DNA of 64,000 bases from Paucibacter sp. PLA-PC-4 (GCF_026241155.1 NZ_JAPFGP010000006.1:248001-312000), one strand, 5' to 3'; positions 55,460 through 64,000 are shown, counted from the first letter of the stretch. Made by a program: numbers and translations. The notes: generated by a model not told the origin, from the sequence alone.

Positions 55460-56671
55460 ATGGCCCTCACCGATATCGCCTTGAAGGCCTTGAAGCCCAA
55501 GGACAAGGCCTACACGGTCACAGATGATCGGGGCCTGTATGTCGAGGTCTTCCCGACCGGCGGCATCATCTGGCGCTACCGCTATCGCTTCGCTGGCAAG
55601 CAGGAGAAGCTGACCCTCGGCAAGTACCCTGCCCTCTCGCTGCGCAATGCCCGCGTGAAGCGGGATGAGGCCGCCCGTACCGTGGCGCTGGGGCACTCAC
55701 CTGCGGAGCAAAAGCAGCTGGCCAAGGTCCCGGCCCCCGACACCATCACGGTGGCCGAGTTCGGCGAGCGCTTCTTCAGGGAGGTGGTGGCCAAGGACCG
55801 GCAGGACGTGTCGAGTCCGCGTCGCTATTTCGAGAAGTCCATCGTGCCCGTGATCGGCGCCAAGCCCGTGCGGGAGGTCACCACGGAGGATGTGCGGACC
55901 ATCATCTGGCGCAAAAAGGATGAGGGCTTCGATGCCGCCGCTGGCCAGCTGCGCAGTGTGCTGAAGCGGATGTTTGACTATGCGCTGACCTGTGGCCTCG
56001 CCCCGATCAATCCGGTGTTGGCGCTGCCCATGCGTCATGTTCACAAGTCCAGGTCCCGTGACCGCGCCCTGTCGCCCGATGAGATCAGGGACTTTCTGCG
56101 GGCCGCCTTCGAGTCCAACATCCGCCGGCAGTTCAAGTTGGCACTACACCTGATCCTGCTGACCATGGTGCGCAAGTCTGAGCTGCTGCTGGCGCGCTGG
56201 TCAGATGTCGACTTTGAGCAGGCCGAATGGCACATCCCCGCCGAGCACTCCAAGACCGGCAAGCCGCATATCGTGTACCTGTCGCGCCAGGCGGTCGAGC
56301 TGTTCCGGGAACTGAAGGTGTTGGCCGATACCAGCGAACTCGTGTTGCCGGGCCGTGGCAGCAGGACCAAGACCTTTGCCCACAACTCGATCAACACCGC
56401 GCTGAAAACCGCCCTGCAGGGCCAGACCATCCCTGCCTTCACCATCCACGATCTGCGCCGCACGGCCTCGACCCTGCTGCATGAGAACGGCTGGCCATCG
56501 GACGTGGTGGAGAAGGCCCTCAATCACACCATTGGCGGCGTGCGCGGCGTCTACAACCGGGCCGAGTACGCGCCGCAGCGGCGCGAGATGCTGCAGTTTT
56601 GGGCGGACTATATCGAGTCCCTGATCACGTCCGGCAAGGTCATCATGGGCCGGTTCAGCCGCCAGGCCTGA
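55460..56671 (+). CDS. int: Tyrosine-type site-specific integrase
   Basis: The protein has 403 residues. The N-terminal arm-binding domain is DUF4102-like (LTDIALKALKPKDKAYTVTD and TLGKYPALSLRNAR), followed by a SAM-like core-binding domain and the catalytic domain. Arg, His-x-x-Arg and Tyr residues are visible in MVRKSELLLARWSD, IHDLRRTASTLLH, and NRAEYAPQRREML. ATG 55460 follows GAGG at 55451, so it is preferred over the earlier in-frame ATG. It should integrate and excise the element at mnmE. Confidence 0.93.
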   Translation: MALTDIALKALKPKDKAYTVTDDRGLYVEVFPTGGIIWRYRYRFAGKQEKLTLGKYPALSLRNARVKRDEAARTVALGHSPAEQKQLAKVPAPDTITVAEFGERFFREVVAKDRQDVSSPRRYFEKSIVPVIGAKPVREVTTEDVRTIIWRKKDEGFDAAAGQLRSVLKRMFDYALTCGLAPINPVLALPMRHVHKSRSRDRALSPDEIRDFLRAAFESNIRRQFKLALHLILLTMVRKSELLLARWSDVDFEQAEWHIPAEHSKTGKPHIVYLSRQAVELFRELKVLADTSELVLPGRGSRTKTFAHNSINTALKTALQGQTIPAFTIHDLRRTASTLLHENGWPSDVVEKALNHTIGGVRGVYNRAEYAPQRREMLQFWADYIESLITSGKVIMGRFSRQA

Positions 56672-56737
56672 CGCATCACAGCGCATCACATGCCGCTGAC
56701 TCGAACACAACGAGCGCATCCAGCCTGAAAGCAAGTC

Positions 56738-58402
56738 ATGACCCCACCGCAGCTGCCCGCCCGTGAGTCCCTGACCGTCGAGTTCAAGAGCGACCGCACA
56801 CGCCTGCCGGACCGCGACCTGATCGAAGCCATCGTCTGCCTCGCCAACGCCGAGGGCGGCGAGCTGTGGCTGGGTGTGGAGGACGACGGCGCGCCGACGG
56901 GGCTGCACATCGAGCATCAACAGCTGATGGGTATGGCCGGCCTGGTGGCCGCGCGCACGTCGCCATCGCTGGCGGTGACGGTCACGCCCGTGCAATTTGG
57001 CAATGTCGTGGTGGCCCATATCGCCGTGCCCAAGGCCCCGGGTGAGGTGGCAACCACCGGCGGCGTCTATCTGCGTCGTCGCCTGAAGGCCGATGGTGAG
57101 CCCGAGTGCGTGGCCATGCTGCCGCATGACCGCGCCAGCCGCGCGAGAAGCTTCGGCCAGATGGACGCCTCGGCACAGATCGTGGCCGGCGCCACCTTGG
57201 CGGACCTGGACCCGCTGGAGCGGGAGCGGCTGCGCCAGAGCGTGCAACAGTATGGCGGCGACCGGGTGCTGCTGGAGCTGGACGATGAGGCGCTGGACGG
57301 CGCGCTGGGGCTGACCGGGCGTCTATCCGGCGGTCATCGCGTACCCACGCTGACGGGTCTGCTGTTGATCGGCCGCGAGCCGGCCTTGCGCGAGCTGGTG
57401 CCTACCCATGAGTTCGCCTTTCAGGTGCTGGCGCGCGAGTCGGTGCGCTTCAACGAATTCCGGCGTTTCCCGCTGCTCAAGGCGCTGGACTGGCTAGAGA
57501 CGAATTTTCGACCCTACAACCCGGAGGAAGAGCTTCAGGTGGGGCTGTTCCGGGTGCCTGTGCCCTTGGTGGACCTGGGGGCGTTTCGTGAGGCGGTGGC
57601 CAATGCGCTGATCCATCGCGACTATCACCGCCTGGGGGCCGTGCATGTGCGGCTGGAAGACGGCGCCCTGGTCGTCAGCAATCCCGGCGGCCTGGTCGAT
57701 GGCGTGACACTGAGCAATCTACTGACCATCGAGCCCCATCCGCGCAATCCGCAGCTGGCGGACGCGATGAAGCGCATTGGCGTGGTTGAGCGCTCGGGGC
57801 GAGGTGTGGACAAGATTTTTCGGGGTCTGCTGAAGTTCGGCCGACCGGCGCCAGACTACAGCCGTACCTCGCGCGAGGATGTCGTGCTGCGTTTGCCGAC
57901 AGACCCGGCGGATCTGGAGTTTCGGCGACTGGTGGTGGACGCCGAGCGTGGCGGCAGCAGCGAGTTGCCGATTGACAGCCTGATTGCCCTCAGCGCGCTG
58001 CGCACCCAGAAGCGCCTGACGGCCGAAGAGCTGGCCGCCTACATCCAGCGCGACGCGGCCCAGGCGCGGCAGACGCTGGAGGCCTTGACCGAGGCCGGCC
58101 TGGTGGAGCCTCACGGCGCCACCCGGGGGCGCAGCTACACGTTGTCGGCTCAGGTGTACCGGTTGGCGGGCGGACAGGCCGCCTACACGCGTCAGGCCGG
58201 TTTCTCGGCGATCCAGCATGAACAGATGGTGTTGAGCTACATCCGCCAGCATGGCCTGATCGTCCGGGGCGACGTGATGGAGCTGTGCCGCTTGTCCAGT
58301 GACCAGGCGGCCACCTTGCTGCGGCGGCTGAAGGCCAAGGGTGTGTTGAAGCAGCAGGGTGAACGACGCTGGGCCAGCTACACGCTGGCTGGCGAAGCCT
58401 GA
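56738..58402 (+). CDS. AlbA_2/Schlafen-like domain protein with HATPase_c_4 and winged helix
   Basis: The 554-residue protein starts with an AlbA_2 (Schlafen-like) region (ESLTVEFKSDRT, LANAEGGELWLGVEDDG). A middle GHKL-like region follows (FREAVANALIHRDYHRLG, VSNPGGLVDGV, GVERSGRGVDKIFRG-like), and the C-terminal 130 residues have two winged-helix-like stretches. Proteins of this kind on mobile elements are usually DNA-binding regulators; some take part in defence. It is alone, 66 bases after int, and could control the element's genes. A 10-base tandem repeat follows. Confidence 0.82.
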   Translation: MTPPQLPARESLTVEFKSDRTRLPDRDLIEAIVCLANAEGGELWLGVEDDGAPTGLHIEHQQLMGMAGLVAARTSPSLAVTVTPVQFGNVVVAHIAVPKAPGEVATTGGVYLRRRLKADGEPECVAMLPHDRASRARSFGQMDASAQIVAGATLADLDPLERERLRQSVQQYGGDRVLLELDDEALDGALGLTGRLSGGHRVPTLTGLLLIGREPALRELVPTHEFAFQVLARESVRFNEFRRFPLLKALDWLETNFRPYNPEEELQVGLFRVPVPLVDLGAFREAVANALIHRDYHRLGAVHVRLEDGALVVSNPGGLVDGVTLSNLLTIEPHPRNPQLADAMKRIGVVERSGRGVDKIFRGLLKFGRPAPDYSRTSREDVVLRLPTDPADLEFRRLVVDAERGGSSELPIDSLIALSALRTQKRLTAEELAAYIQRDAAQARQTLEALTEAGLVEPHGATRGRSYTLSAQVYRLAGGQAAYTRQAGFSAIQHEQMVLSYIRQHGLIVRGDVMELCRLSSDQAATLLRRLKAKGVLKQQGERRWASYTLAGEA

Positions 58403-58413
58403 GCAGCATGGGC

Positions 58414-58457
58414 GGTTCTATGGGGTTCTATAGGGTTCTATAGGGTTCTATAGGGTT
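58414..58457. repeat. 10-base tandem repeat, 4.4 copies
   Basis: GGTTCTATAG is repeated at 58424, 58434 and 58444, preceded by the variant GGTTCTATGG at 58414 and followed by GGTT. The 10-base period would put the same motif on one face of the helix. It lies just after the AlbA_2 gene. Confidence 0.85.
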
Positions 58458-58574
58458 GGGCTGCTTCATGGCCGAGCGGGCATCGCCACGGCGGGTCCCC
58501 TGTAGCGGTGCGCTGTTCTAGCTAACGCAGCTGTTTTGCGCTTGTCGGTTCGGCTCTGCTGGGCCGCGCTTGGA

Positions 58575-58597
58575 GCTGATTTTTAGCAAAAATCAGC
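58575..58597. promoter_or_regulatory. Hairpin 1 upstream of small DNA-binding-type gene 1
   Basis: GCTGATTTTT and AAAAATCAGC form a perfect 10-bp stem with an AGC loop. It ends 36 bases before the gene. A related hairpin precedes the next gene. It may be an operator, or part of oriT. Confidence 0.6.
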
Positions 58598-58633
58598 GCG
58601 CGCCAAGGGCCAAACCCGACGCAAACTTGTGTC

Positions 58634-59032
58634 ATGGGAACCGCCACCTTCGTCCGCCAGCCGCGAGCCAATGCGTCACGCAGTAGCGCGCGTCGCGAGC
58701 GGCTGACCATCGACTTCCGTCGTCACGGCCCGGCACTGACCGCCACCGCGCAATCTCGCCGCATGAGCGTGTCTGCGCTGGCCAGAACCGTCCTAGGCGA
58801 GTGGCTGGATGCGCAGGCTGTTGACACCTCACCTGTAGGTGCGATGGGCACGGCGCCTGCAGCGTCGATTCCGCTTCACAAAGAAGCCACCTTCGCCACG
58901 GTGACCTTGCGCATGCCTGCCGATCGGGCCGCCAAGCTGGCCCGCGCTGCGCGTGCGGCCGAGTTGTCGCAGGGGATGTATGTCGCGCAACTCCTGGACA
59001 GGCAATCAGAGGAGGAGACCAATCTCCTCTAA
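58634..59032 (+). CDS. Mobilization accessory-like protein 1
   Basis: The 132-residue protein is basic at its N-terminus. It contains two similar halves: SARRERLTIDFRRHGPALTA with RMSVSALARTVLGEWLDA, and FATVTLRMPADRAAKLARAA with ELSQGMYVAQLLD. Each half looks like a short beta strand followed by two helices, as in ribbon-helix-helix or MobC-like relaxosome proteins. It is a paralog of the next gene. Together with the relaxase downstream it points to mobilization functions. Family assignment is from pattern only. Confidence 0.65.
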   Translation: MGTATFVRQPRANASRSSARRERLTIDFRRHGPALTATAQSRRMSVSALARTVLGEWLDAQAVDTSPVGAMGTAPAASIPLHKEATFATVTLRMPADRAAKLARAARAAELSQGMYVAQLLDRQSEEETNLL

Positions 59033-59201
59033 GAAGTACGTCAATGCGGGCCCTAGCTGCCCGTTTTTCGTTCCTGTCTACCAATCGTTCTACCAATCGG
59101 TGACCCCATTGAATCCGGTGGGCATTGGCGTCTCGGCCTGGCCCAGCGCTGTTGGCCGCAGGTCGGCGCATTGACGATATTAGGCGACCACCGCTTCGGT
59201 C

Positions 59202-59233
59202 GAGCGATGAAAATTAGCTAAAAATCATCGCTC
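59202..59233. promoter_or_regulatory. Hairpin 2 upstream of small DNA-binding-type gene 2
   Basis: GAGCGATGA and TCATCGCTC form a 9-bp stem, with the palindrome TTAGCTAA between A-rich spacers at the centre. It ends 33 bases before the gene start. Its right half (AGCTAAAAATCATCGCTCGCC) resembles the right half of hairpin 1 with a few changes. Confidence 0.6.
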
Positions 59234-59266
59234 GCCCAGCCCGAATGTGGGTGCATATTGGTGATC

Positions 59267-59881
59267 ATGGCCAAAGCGATCTGGACCCGCCACGCAGCTC
59301 ACGCCGCACCGCGCTCGACGCTCCGTCGCGAGCGAGTGACCGTCGATCTGCGCGGGCATGGCGCTGTCCTGAATGCCATCGCGCAGTCCCTGCGGATGCC
59401 GGTGGCCACCCTGGTCAGAACGGCCATCGCTGAGTGGTTGGATGCGCGCTCCGTCGCCGGCTGCCAAGCGCAGGCCGCTGACGCTGGTTTGCGAGGGTCG
59501 GATGACACCATCACCAAGGTGACCTTGCGCATGTCTGAGCGACATGCCGCAGGCCTGGCCCGTGCGGCGCGTGCGGCTGAGTTGCCCCAAGGGTTCTATG
59601 TGGCGCGCCTGCTCGATGGACAGCCTCCGACGCCCGTGCCGCCTGACCAGGCAGAGAACCGGGCCGCACTGCTGCGTTACACCGCCGCGCTGGCGCCCAT
59701 GTCCAGCGACTTGCAGGCGCTGATGCGCGCTATGCGTCAGGCCTCGTCGCGTGAGCAGGCTGCTTGCAGCGACGCGGTGGCTGACCTGTCCGAGGCGTTG
59801 CAGCGGCATCTCGCCGCAACGACGCCATTGATTTCGGCCCTGACGACCTCGCGGCGTTATGTTGCAGGCGATCCTGTGTAG
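59267..59881 (+). CDS. Mobilization accessory-like protein 2
   Basis: The 204-residue protein is a longer paralog of the preceding one. It shares the strand-helix-helix units (LRRERVTVDLRGHGAVLNAI, RMPVATLVRTAIAEWLDA; TKVTLRMSERHAAGLARAAR, ELPQGFYVARLLD) and adds a helical C-terminal region of about 80 residues (PMSSDLQALMRAMRQASSRE). ATG 59267 is chosen; GTG 59261 is possible. It lies 21 bases before the relaxase gene, which suggests a role in relaxosome assembly. Confidence 0.65.
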   Translation: MAKAIWTRHAAHAAPRSTLRRERVTVDLRGHGAVLNAIAQSLRMPVATLVRTAIAEWLDARSVAGCQAQAADAGLRGSDDTITKVTLRMSERHAAGLARAARAAELPQGFYVARLLDGQPPTPVPPDQAENRAALLRYTAALAPMSSDLQALMRAMRQASSREQAACSDAVADLSEALQRHLAATTPLISALTTSRRYVAGDPV

Positions 59882-59902
59882 CAATGAAACGGGAGGGCGC
59901 AA

Positions 59903-60895
59903 ATGACCTCAAGCTCAACGGTCGATGGCGTGCTGGTCCAGTGGGGCGAGCGCTTGTTCTATCCCGGCAACCGCAGGGTCAAAGCGGTGCCGCAACCCCG
60001 CTTGAATACCTTGTTGCGTCGCCAGGCGGCGGTGATCCGTCGGCGCATCGAGGCCACCGTGACCCGCAGAGCGCCGCAGGTCATGGTCAAGATCACGGGT
60101 GGCGGGCGCGGCATGGGCGCCATCGCGGCCCACTTCCGCTACATCAGCAAGAACGGACAGCTTGAAATCGAGGACGACCGCGGCGTAGTCCAGCAGGACA
60201 AGGAAGCGCTGCACGACCTGGCCGAGCAATGGCGTCTGGGCGGCTCGCTGATCGGCGACACCAGCCATCGACGCGAAGCCTTCAACCTGATGCTGTCGAT
60301 GCCGCGCGGCACGGACGCGCAGATCGTCCTGAAGGCCGCCCGGGATTTCGCCCAGATCGAGCTGAAGGACCACTTCTATGTGATGGTGCTGCACGAGCAC
60401 CAGGGGAACCCGCATGTTCACCTGAGCGTGCGGGCCGAGTCCATGAGCGGCCTGCGTTTGAATCCGCGCAAGGCGGATCTGCAGCGCTGGCGCGAGACCT
60501 TTGCGGAGCGGCTGCGCGGCTATGGGGTCGAGGCCGAGGCCACGCGCCAGGCCACCCGAGGGGCAGTGCGCCGCTACGACAACCTGTGGCAGCGCAGGGC
60601 CCGGGAGGAGGGCCGTCTGCGCAGAGCCTCGGAGCCGACGAAATCGGGCACGGCTTACCAGCGCAGCCGTGTCGGTGCGTTGGAGGCCTGGACGCACATT
60701 GTGGCCGCGCTCAGGGCCTCGGATCAGCCGAGTGACCGCGAGCTGGCCCAGCGCATCACTAGTTTCATCGCGGAATCCGCCTTCGCGAAAGAACATGGCC
60801 GTCAACGGCAACGCGAGGTACCGGAGCGGTCAGGTCCGTCTCAAGCAGAGCCCATCGATTCCCAGGGCCGACAAGACCGTGAGATTCAAAGGTGA
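59903..60895 (+). CDS. Relaxase/mobilization nuclease
   Basis: The 330-residue protein carries the relaxase core: KITGGGRGMGAIAAHFRYIS near residue 56, LSMPRGTD in the middle and the metal-binding motif HEHQGNPHVHLSVR, the HxDx-PHxH type of motif III. It would nick oriT and lead the strand in conjugal transfer. GGGAGG precedes the start. At 330 residues it is shorter than full MobA/VirD2 proteins, with a truncated C-terminal tail. It probably depends on a helper conjugation system, as no transfer pore genes are seen. Confidence 0.88.
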   Translation: MTSSSTVDGVLVQWGERLFYPGNRRVKAVPQPRLNTLLRRQAAVIRRRIEATVTRRAPQVMVKITGGGRGMGAIAAHFRYISKNGQLEIEDDRGVVQQDKEALHDLAEQWRLGGSLIGDTSHRREAFNLMLSMPRGTDAQIVLKAARDFAQIELKDHFYVMVLHEHQGNPHVHLSVRAESMSGLRLNPRKADLQRWRETFAERLRGYGVEAEATRQATRGAVRRYDNLWQRRAREEGRLRRASEPTKSGTAYQRSRVGALEAWTHIVAALRASDQPSDRELAQRITSFIAESAFAKEHGRQRQREVPERSGPSQAEPIDSQGRQDREIQR

Positions 60896-60900
60896 GCGTC

Positions 60901-61272
60901 ATGCAGCGGCCAGGCCTTCACGTCACCAACATCGAAATCGGAGCCGAGATCGCTGCTTGCGAAGGGCGGTCCCGGCAGGCTACGCAGGCTGGTGCTCAGG
61001 CATTTGCGCGCCTGCTCAGATTGGCCGAGGAGGGCGACTCGGGTCAGATCGCCCGAGTGGCACGCTTTTTGGTTGCGACCTACAACGGGCAGGTCTTTGC
61101 GTTCGACCCCTTCGACCTTCGCGCCGTCGACATCGCTATCAGTGACGACATGCTGTCTTGTCTGGATGCGCTGCGATGGGGTCGGGCCGACCTGCACACG
61201 ATGGTCCCGGACGGAGATGCGCGCGTTCGAGGGGTGATTGAGCGCTGGGGCCTATGGCGGCCAGACAACTGA
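60901..61272 (+). CDS. DUF7673-like hypothetical protein
   Basis: The product of 123 residues (ATG 60901; a GTG at 60892 overlaps the relaxase stop and would add three residues) has the stretch AFARLLRLAEEGDSGQIARV, followed by ARFLVATYNG and DPFDLRAVDIAISDDMLSCL. This order resembles a small family on plasmids and integrative elements of Burkholderiales (DUF7673 in my recollection). Function unknown; it is part of the mobilization operon by position. Confidence 0.6.
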   Translation: MQRPGLHVTNIEIGAEIAACEGRSRQATQAGAQAFARLLRLAEEGDSGQIARVARFLVATYNGQVFAFDPFDLRAVDIAISDDMLSCLDALRWGRADLHTMVPDGDARVRGVIERWGLWRPDN

Positions 61273-61512
61273 ATGCCGGGCGGTGGTGGTTAGGGGAAAT
61301 GGAAGGAATGGCGGTCTCGGTGCATGAAGCGCCTGACCCGTGGCGCCTTAGCAGCGGTTGCGGTCCATCGACTTGCTCAACTCGCCCCGGCGGTCATTCA
61401 ACGTTGGAATTCACACGAGTTCAGCAACGCGTAAAGCGAAGACCAAGATGGATAAGTCTTGGAATGCGATGATCATGCGTCCACAAGATCAACTGGGGAG
61501 GCATAGACCGAG

Positions 61513-63633
61513 ATGCAAGCGAGAGAGACCCAACTGCTAACGTTGCTGGCCGGCCAGCATCAGTTTGTCATCCCCATCTTCCAGCGTGACTACAGTTGGG
61601 GCGGCGAAGAGTGCGAGCGTCTTGTCAAAGACGTTCTCGCTGTGGCAGACGGCCCCGACGGTGCAATTCACTTTCTTGGCTCGGTGGTTTGGGTGGGCAG
61701 CGAATCTGGAGATGCTGTGCTGCAGCAGCGGCTCGTCATCGACGGCCAGCAGCGGCTGACCACTTGCCTACTGCTGCTGATGGCGCTGCGCGACCACTTA
61801 AGACAGTCGAGGGCACAAGTGGCCCCAGCTGACTCGCCTGACGCCCTGCACAACCAATACCTGCTGAACCCATACGTAGACAAACCTGAGCTAAGGTCGA
61901 AGCTCCAGTTGCGTCGGGTGGACAACGAATGGCTGCAACATTTGCTGCTTGACGCGCCCGAACCAAAGGACCGACAAAGCCAAGTGCCGCTGAACCTTGC
62001 ATGCCTACGCAACCTCATCGCCGAGAATGACGCTGGGCGCGTGCTGAAGGGTATCCGCCGGCTCATGATCGTCTCGGTATCGCTGTCGCCGGGCCAGGAC
62101 AACCCGCAACTCATTTTCGAAAGCCTGAACTCCACCGGAGTGAAGCTGGCGCAGGCCGATCTGGTGCGTAACTACGTGTTGATGGGCCACTCTGAGCAGT
62201 TGCAGACCACTTGGTACTTGAACTACTGGCGCCCGTTGGAGGAGGCCTTTGGTACCAGCTACCGGGCGCTTTTCGACAGCTTTCTGCGCGACTTTCTCAC
62301 CCTGGAGTTGCGGCCAGCCAAGCCATTTAAGTTGGGAAACGTCTATGCAGAGTTTAAGCATTGGTACCCCGCCTATCTGAATCGCAATGAGAACCACGAC
62401 GAAGCCATCGGAAAGCTAAAGCGCATGGCGCGATTCGGGCGCTACTACTGCCAATTCATCATTGGTCCTGATGACTCTCCGAAGATCGAGGCGCGCCTCG
62501 CTCGACTTCGCAAACTGGTCGACGTAGCTGTGTCGACAGTGATGGTGCTGTACGAGCGCATGCACCACGACAAGACGCTGGATTCCGAGGACTTCTGCGA
62601 AGCAATTGACACGCTGGAGAGCTATGTGTTCCGGCGCTCAGTAGTCGGCTCCGATACTCGGAGCGGAGGCACGCTTTTCTCGTCGTTGGCATCCAAGATT
62701 CGCTTAGATACCCCGTTGGAGAGCCTGAAGGCACGGCTAGTGATGATGGGGCGCGGGAAGGCGTTCCCGAGCGACGAGGAGTTTGAAATCGCTCTGACCA
62801 CGGGAGACATGTACAACCGTCGAACATCCTTCTACATGCTTGAGCGGTTGACGAATTATGGTAAGGAAAAGAGCGCTCTCGATGGTCTGTCGATAGAACA
62901 CGTGATGCCGAGGAAGGCAGTACTTCCAGAAGAGTGGAGGGCGATGCTCGGGGAGCAATGGCGTGAGATTCAGCAGGCTTGGTTGCATCGTCTGGGCAAC
63001 CTCACGCTCACCGGCTTTAACTCAGAGCTTCATGCTTCTCCATTTTTGGAGAAGCGCGACCTCAAGCCCGGTGGCTACGCGGACAGCAGCATCTGGCTGA
63101 ATCTCGAGCTGGCAAAACTAGATCGTTGGACGCCAGTCGAAATGGAAACGCGCGGAAAAACTATGGCAAAGCGGGCGTTGACGATCTGGTCCGGACTGAA
63201 GGTCGATGACGCTGCCATCAAGCAAGCGCATCTGGACGACGCTTTGCACGCAGCTAGTGGCAAGACACGGTCGGACCTGAAGTGCGACGAAGTCGTTCGG
63301 CTGTGGCTGGACAAGCTGGCCGACTTCGCCATGGCTCTAGGTGATGATGTCACCGAGGTGGTGCCGATGAAGTCGATCGTGTTTCATCAACCGACTTGGT
63401 TTGTCGAGCTTCTGCCCCGCGCGAACGGAATCGATATGCGGTTTGACTGCGAAGCATCGGAGCTGGCAATGGTGGCCGCTGGCGTACAGGTGACGGCTCA
63501 ATGGGCATGGGTCGCGAACTCGGCCATCGCCGGCACCGATGGTTCGCTGTACTCCGTCAACTCCGACGCAAAGCTCGAAGTGGCGTGCGCGCTGATCCGC
63601 CGGGCGTACGAACTAGTCGGCGACGAGGTTTGA
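61513..63633 (+). CDS. GmrSD-type DUF262/DUF1524 protein
   Basis: The 706-residue protein has a DUF262 domain (IPIFQRDYSWGGEECERLVK, VIDGQQRLTTCLLLLMALRD, LIFESLNSTGVKLAQADLVRN) and a DUF1524 HNH-type nuclease domain (LSIEHVMPRK, HRLGNLTLTGFNSELHASPF). A C-terminal region of about 120 residues (DEVVRLWLDKLADFAMALGD, DAKLEVACALIRRAYELV) is DUF5655-like. Type IV restriction enzymes of this kind cleave modified phage DNA. It is cargo of the mnmE-integrated element. GGAGG at 61496 supports the start. Confidence 0.9.
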   Translation: MQARETQLLTLLAGQHQFVIPIFQRDYSWGGEECERLVKDVLAVADGPDGAIHFLGSVVWVGSESGDAVLQQRLVIDGQQRLTTCLLLLMALRDHLRQSRAQVAPADSPDALHNQYLLNPYVDKPELRSKLQLRRVDNEWLQHLLLDAPEPKDRQSQVPLNLACLRNLIAENDAGRVLKGIRRLMIVSVSLSPGQDNPQLIFESLNSTGVKLAQADLVRNYVLMGHSEQLQTTWYLNYWRPLEEAFGTSYRALFDSFLRDFLTLELRPAKPFKLGNVYAEFKHWYPAYLNRNENHDEAIGKLKRMARFGRYYCQFIIGPDDSPKIEARLARLRKLVDVAVSTVMVLYERMHHDKTLDSEDFCEAIDTLESYVFRRSVVGSDTRSGGTLFSSLASKIRLDTPLESLKARLVMMGRGKAFPSDEEFEIALTTGDMYNRRTSFYMLERLTNYGKEKSALDGLSIEHVMPRKAVLPEEWRAMLGEQWREIQQAWLHRLGNLTLTGFNSELHASPFLEKRDLKPGGYADSSIWLNLELAKLDRWTPVEMETRGKTMAKRALTIWSGLKVDDAAIKQAHLDDALHAASGKTRSDLKCDEVVRLWLDKLADFAMALGDDVTEVVPMKSIVFHQPTWFVELLPRANGIDMRFDCEASELAMVAAGVQVTAQWAWVANSAIAGTDGSLYSVNSDAKLEVACALIRRAYELVGDEV

Positions 63634-64000
63634 CTGGGATAGCGAGCAGTTCGTTGGATCACTACCGACATAGTAGTGTCGCAAAGCAGACGTAGGGGAG
63701 CTTCTGCTTTCAGCCTTGAGCTGCCGACCAAGTCCGGACTTCGGCTTCGCAGCGTCTCCTGCCCTTCGGTCGCCGCGGCCGAACTCACGCTCACGGCCAC
63801 CTGCCAGTCACTGACTTGGGTGGCCAATGGCTGGACGAACGTCCGGTCCGAGAGGCGCTGCGGTCGTTCGCGAATTTCTGCCGCGCCTCGAGGGCATCAC
63901 GCCATCAGAAGACCGCTGCTCCGGCCTGCGGAATTGCGCAATCGACCCGTTGCAGTCAGTCGACACACCGCGTGATGCGACGTTAAAACTCGACCCAAAG
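63634..64000. other. End region without a supported gene
   Basis: No real gene is seen. About 63700-63830 resembles the reverse strand of 41590-41760 (shared ACTTCGGCTTCGCAGCGT and nearby runs). The element's far end was not found in this stretch. Confidence 0.4.

Noticed and set aside
55265-64000. Second copy of the 18-base mnmE end (attR)
   Set aside because: I looked for TTCTGTAT-type sequence to the end of the window and did not find it; the element probably extends beyond.

Overview
The window is a GC-rich chromosome segment from a betaproteobacterium, most likely a Burkholderiales member of the Rubrivivax/Roseateles/Paucibacter type. The reasons are a phasin and acetate-activation operon, several DUF4148 genes, an extended RnpA, and the order gyrB-dnaN-dnaA // rpmH-rnpA-yidD-yidC-mnmE around the replication origin. 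The genus is an inference from protein style, not a database result.

Layout. 1-8.5 kb: an acetate operon on the minus strand (DUF485, actP-like symporter, acs, phasin), divergent from a DUF294/CBS protein and a DnaQ-type exonuclease, then an MFS transporter. acs carries a one-base frameshift in a C5 run. 8.5-10.5 kb: gene debris, with a toxin-antitoxin pair whose antitoxin has an in-frame stop, a frameshifted secreted protein and an internally deleted UvrA-like remnant. 10.8-22 kb: metabolic genes, including a three-gene 2-oxoacid:acceptor oxidoreductase operon, a VOC protein, a TAXI binding protein beside gltS, a periplasmic amino-acid-type binding protein, a 2-hydroxyacid dehydrogenase and a PAP2 phosphatase. 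22-29.6 kb: three copies of a two-gene cassette (DUF4148 protein plus a small anchored protein with two RVVI(V/T)G motifs). Each gene has its own leader, and the leader motifs keep exact spacing in all three copies. Unrelated genes (aldolase, HAD, LysR; HTH, HNH) lie between the copies. 29.6-31.5 kb: a LysR regulator and a cyclase-family hydrolase.

31.5-45.1 kb is an accessory region. It holds a complete Wadjet (JetABCD) plasmid-defence operon, a mobile mystery A/B pair (HTH plus Fic), a broken integron integrase and an IS3 fragment, a ChaN-like lipoprotein, an intact IS30-family element and several degenerate non-coding repeats.

45.1-55.3 kb is the chromosomal origin core. gyrB, dnaN and dnaA run on the minus strand; rpmH, rnpA, yidD, yidC and mnmE run on the plus strand. 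DnaA-box-like sites lie in the intergenic region and also cluster inside an extra segment of rnpA. From 55.3 kb to the end an integrated mobilizable element occupies the 3' end of mnmE. It carries a tyrosine integrase with repeated arm-like sites, an AlbA_2/Schlafen-like regulator, two paralogous small DNA-binding-type genes each preceded by a hairpin, a relaxase, a DUF7673-like gene, and a GmrSD-type DUF262/DUF1524 defence protein. Its far boundary was not found in the window.
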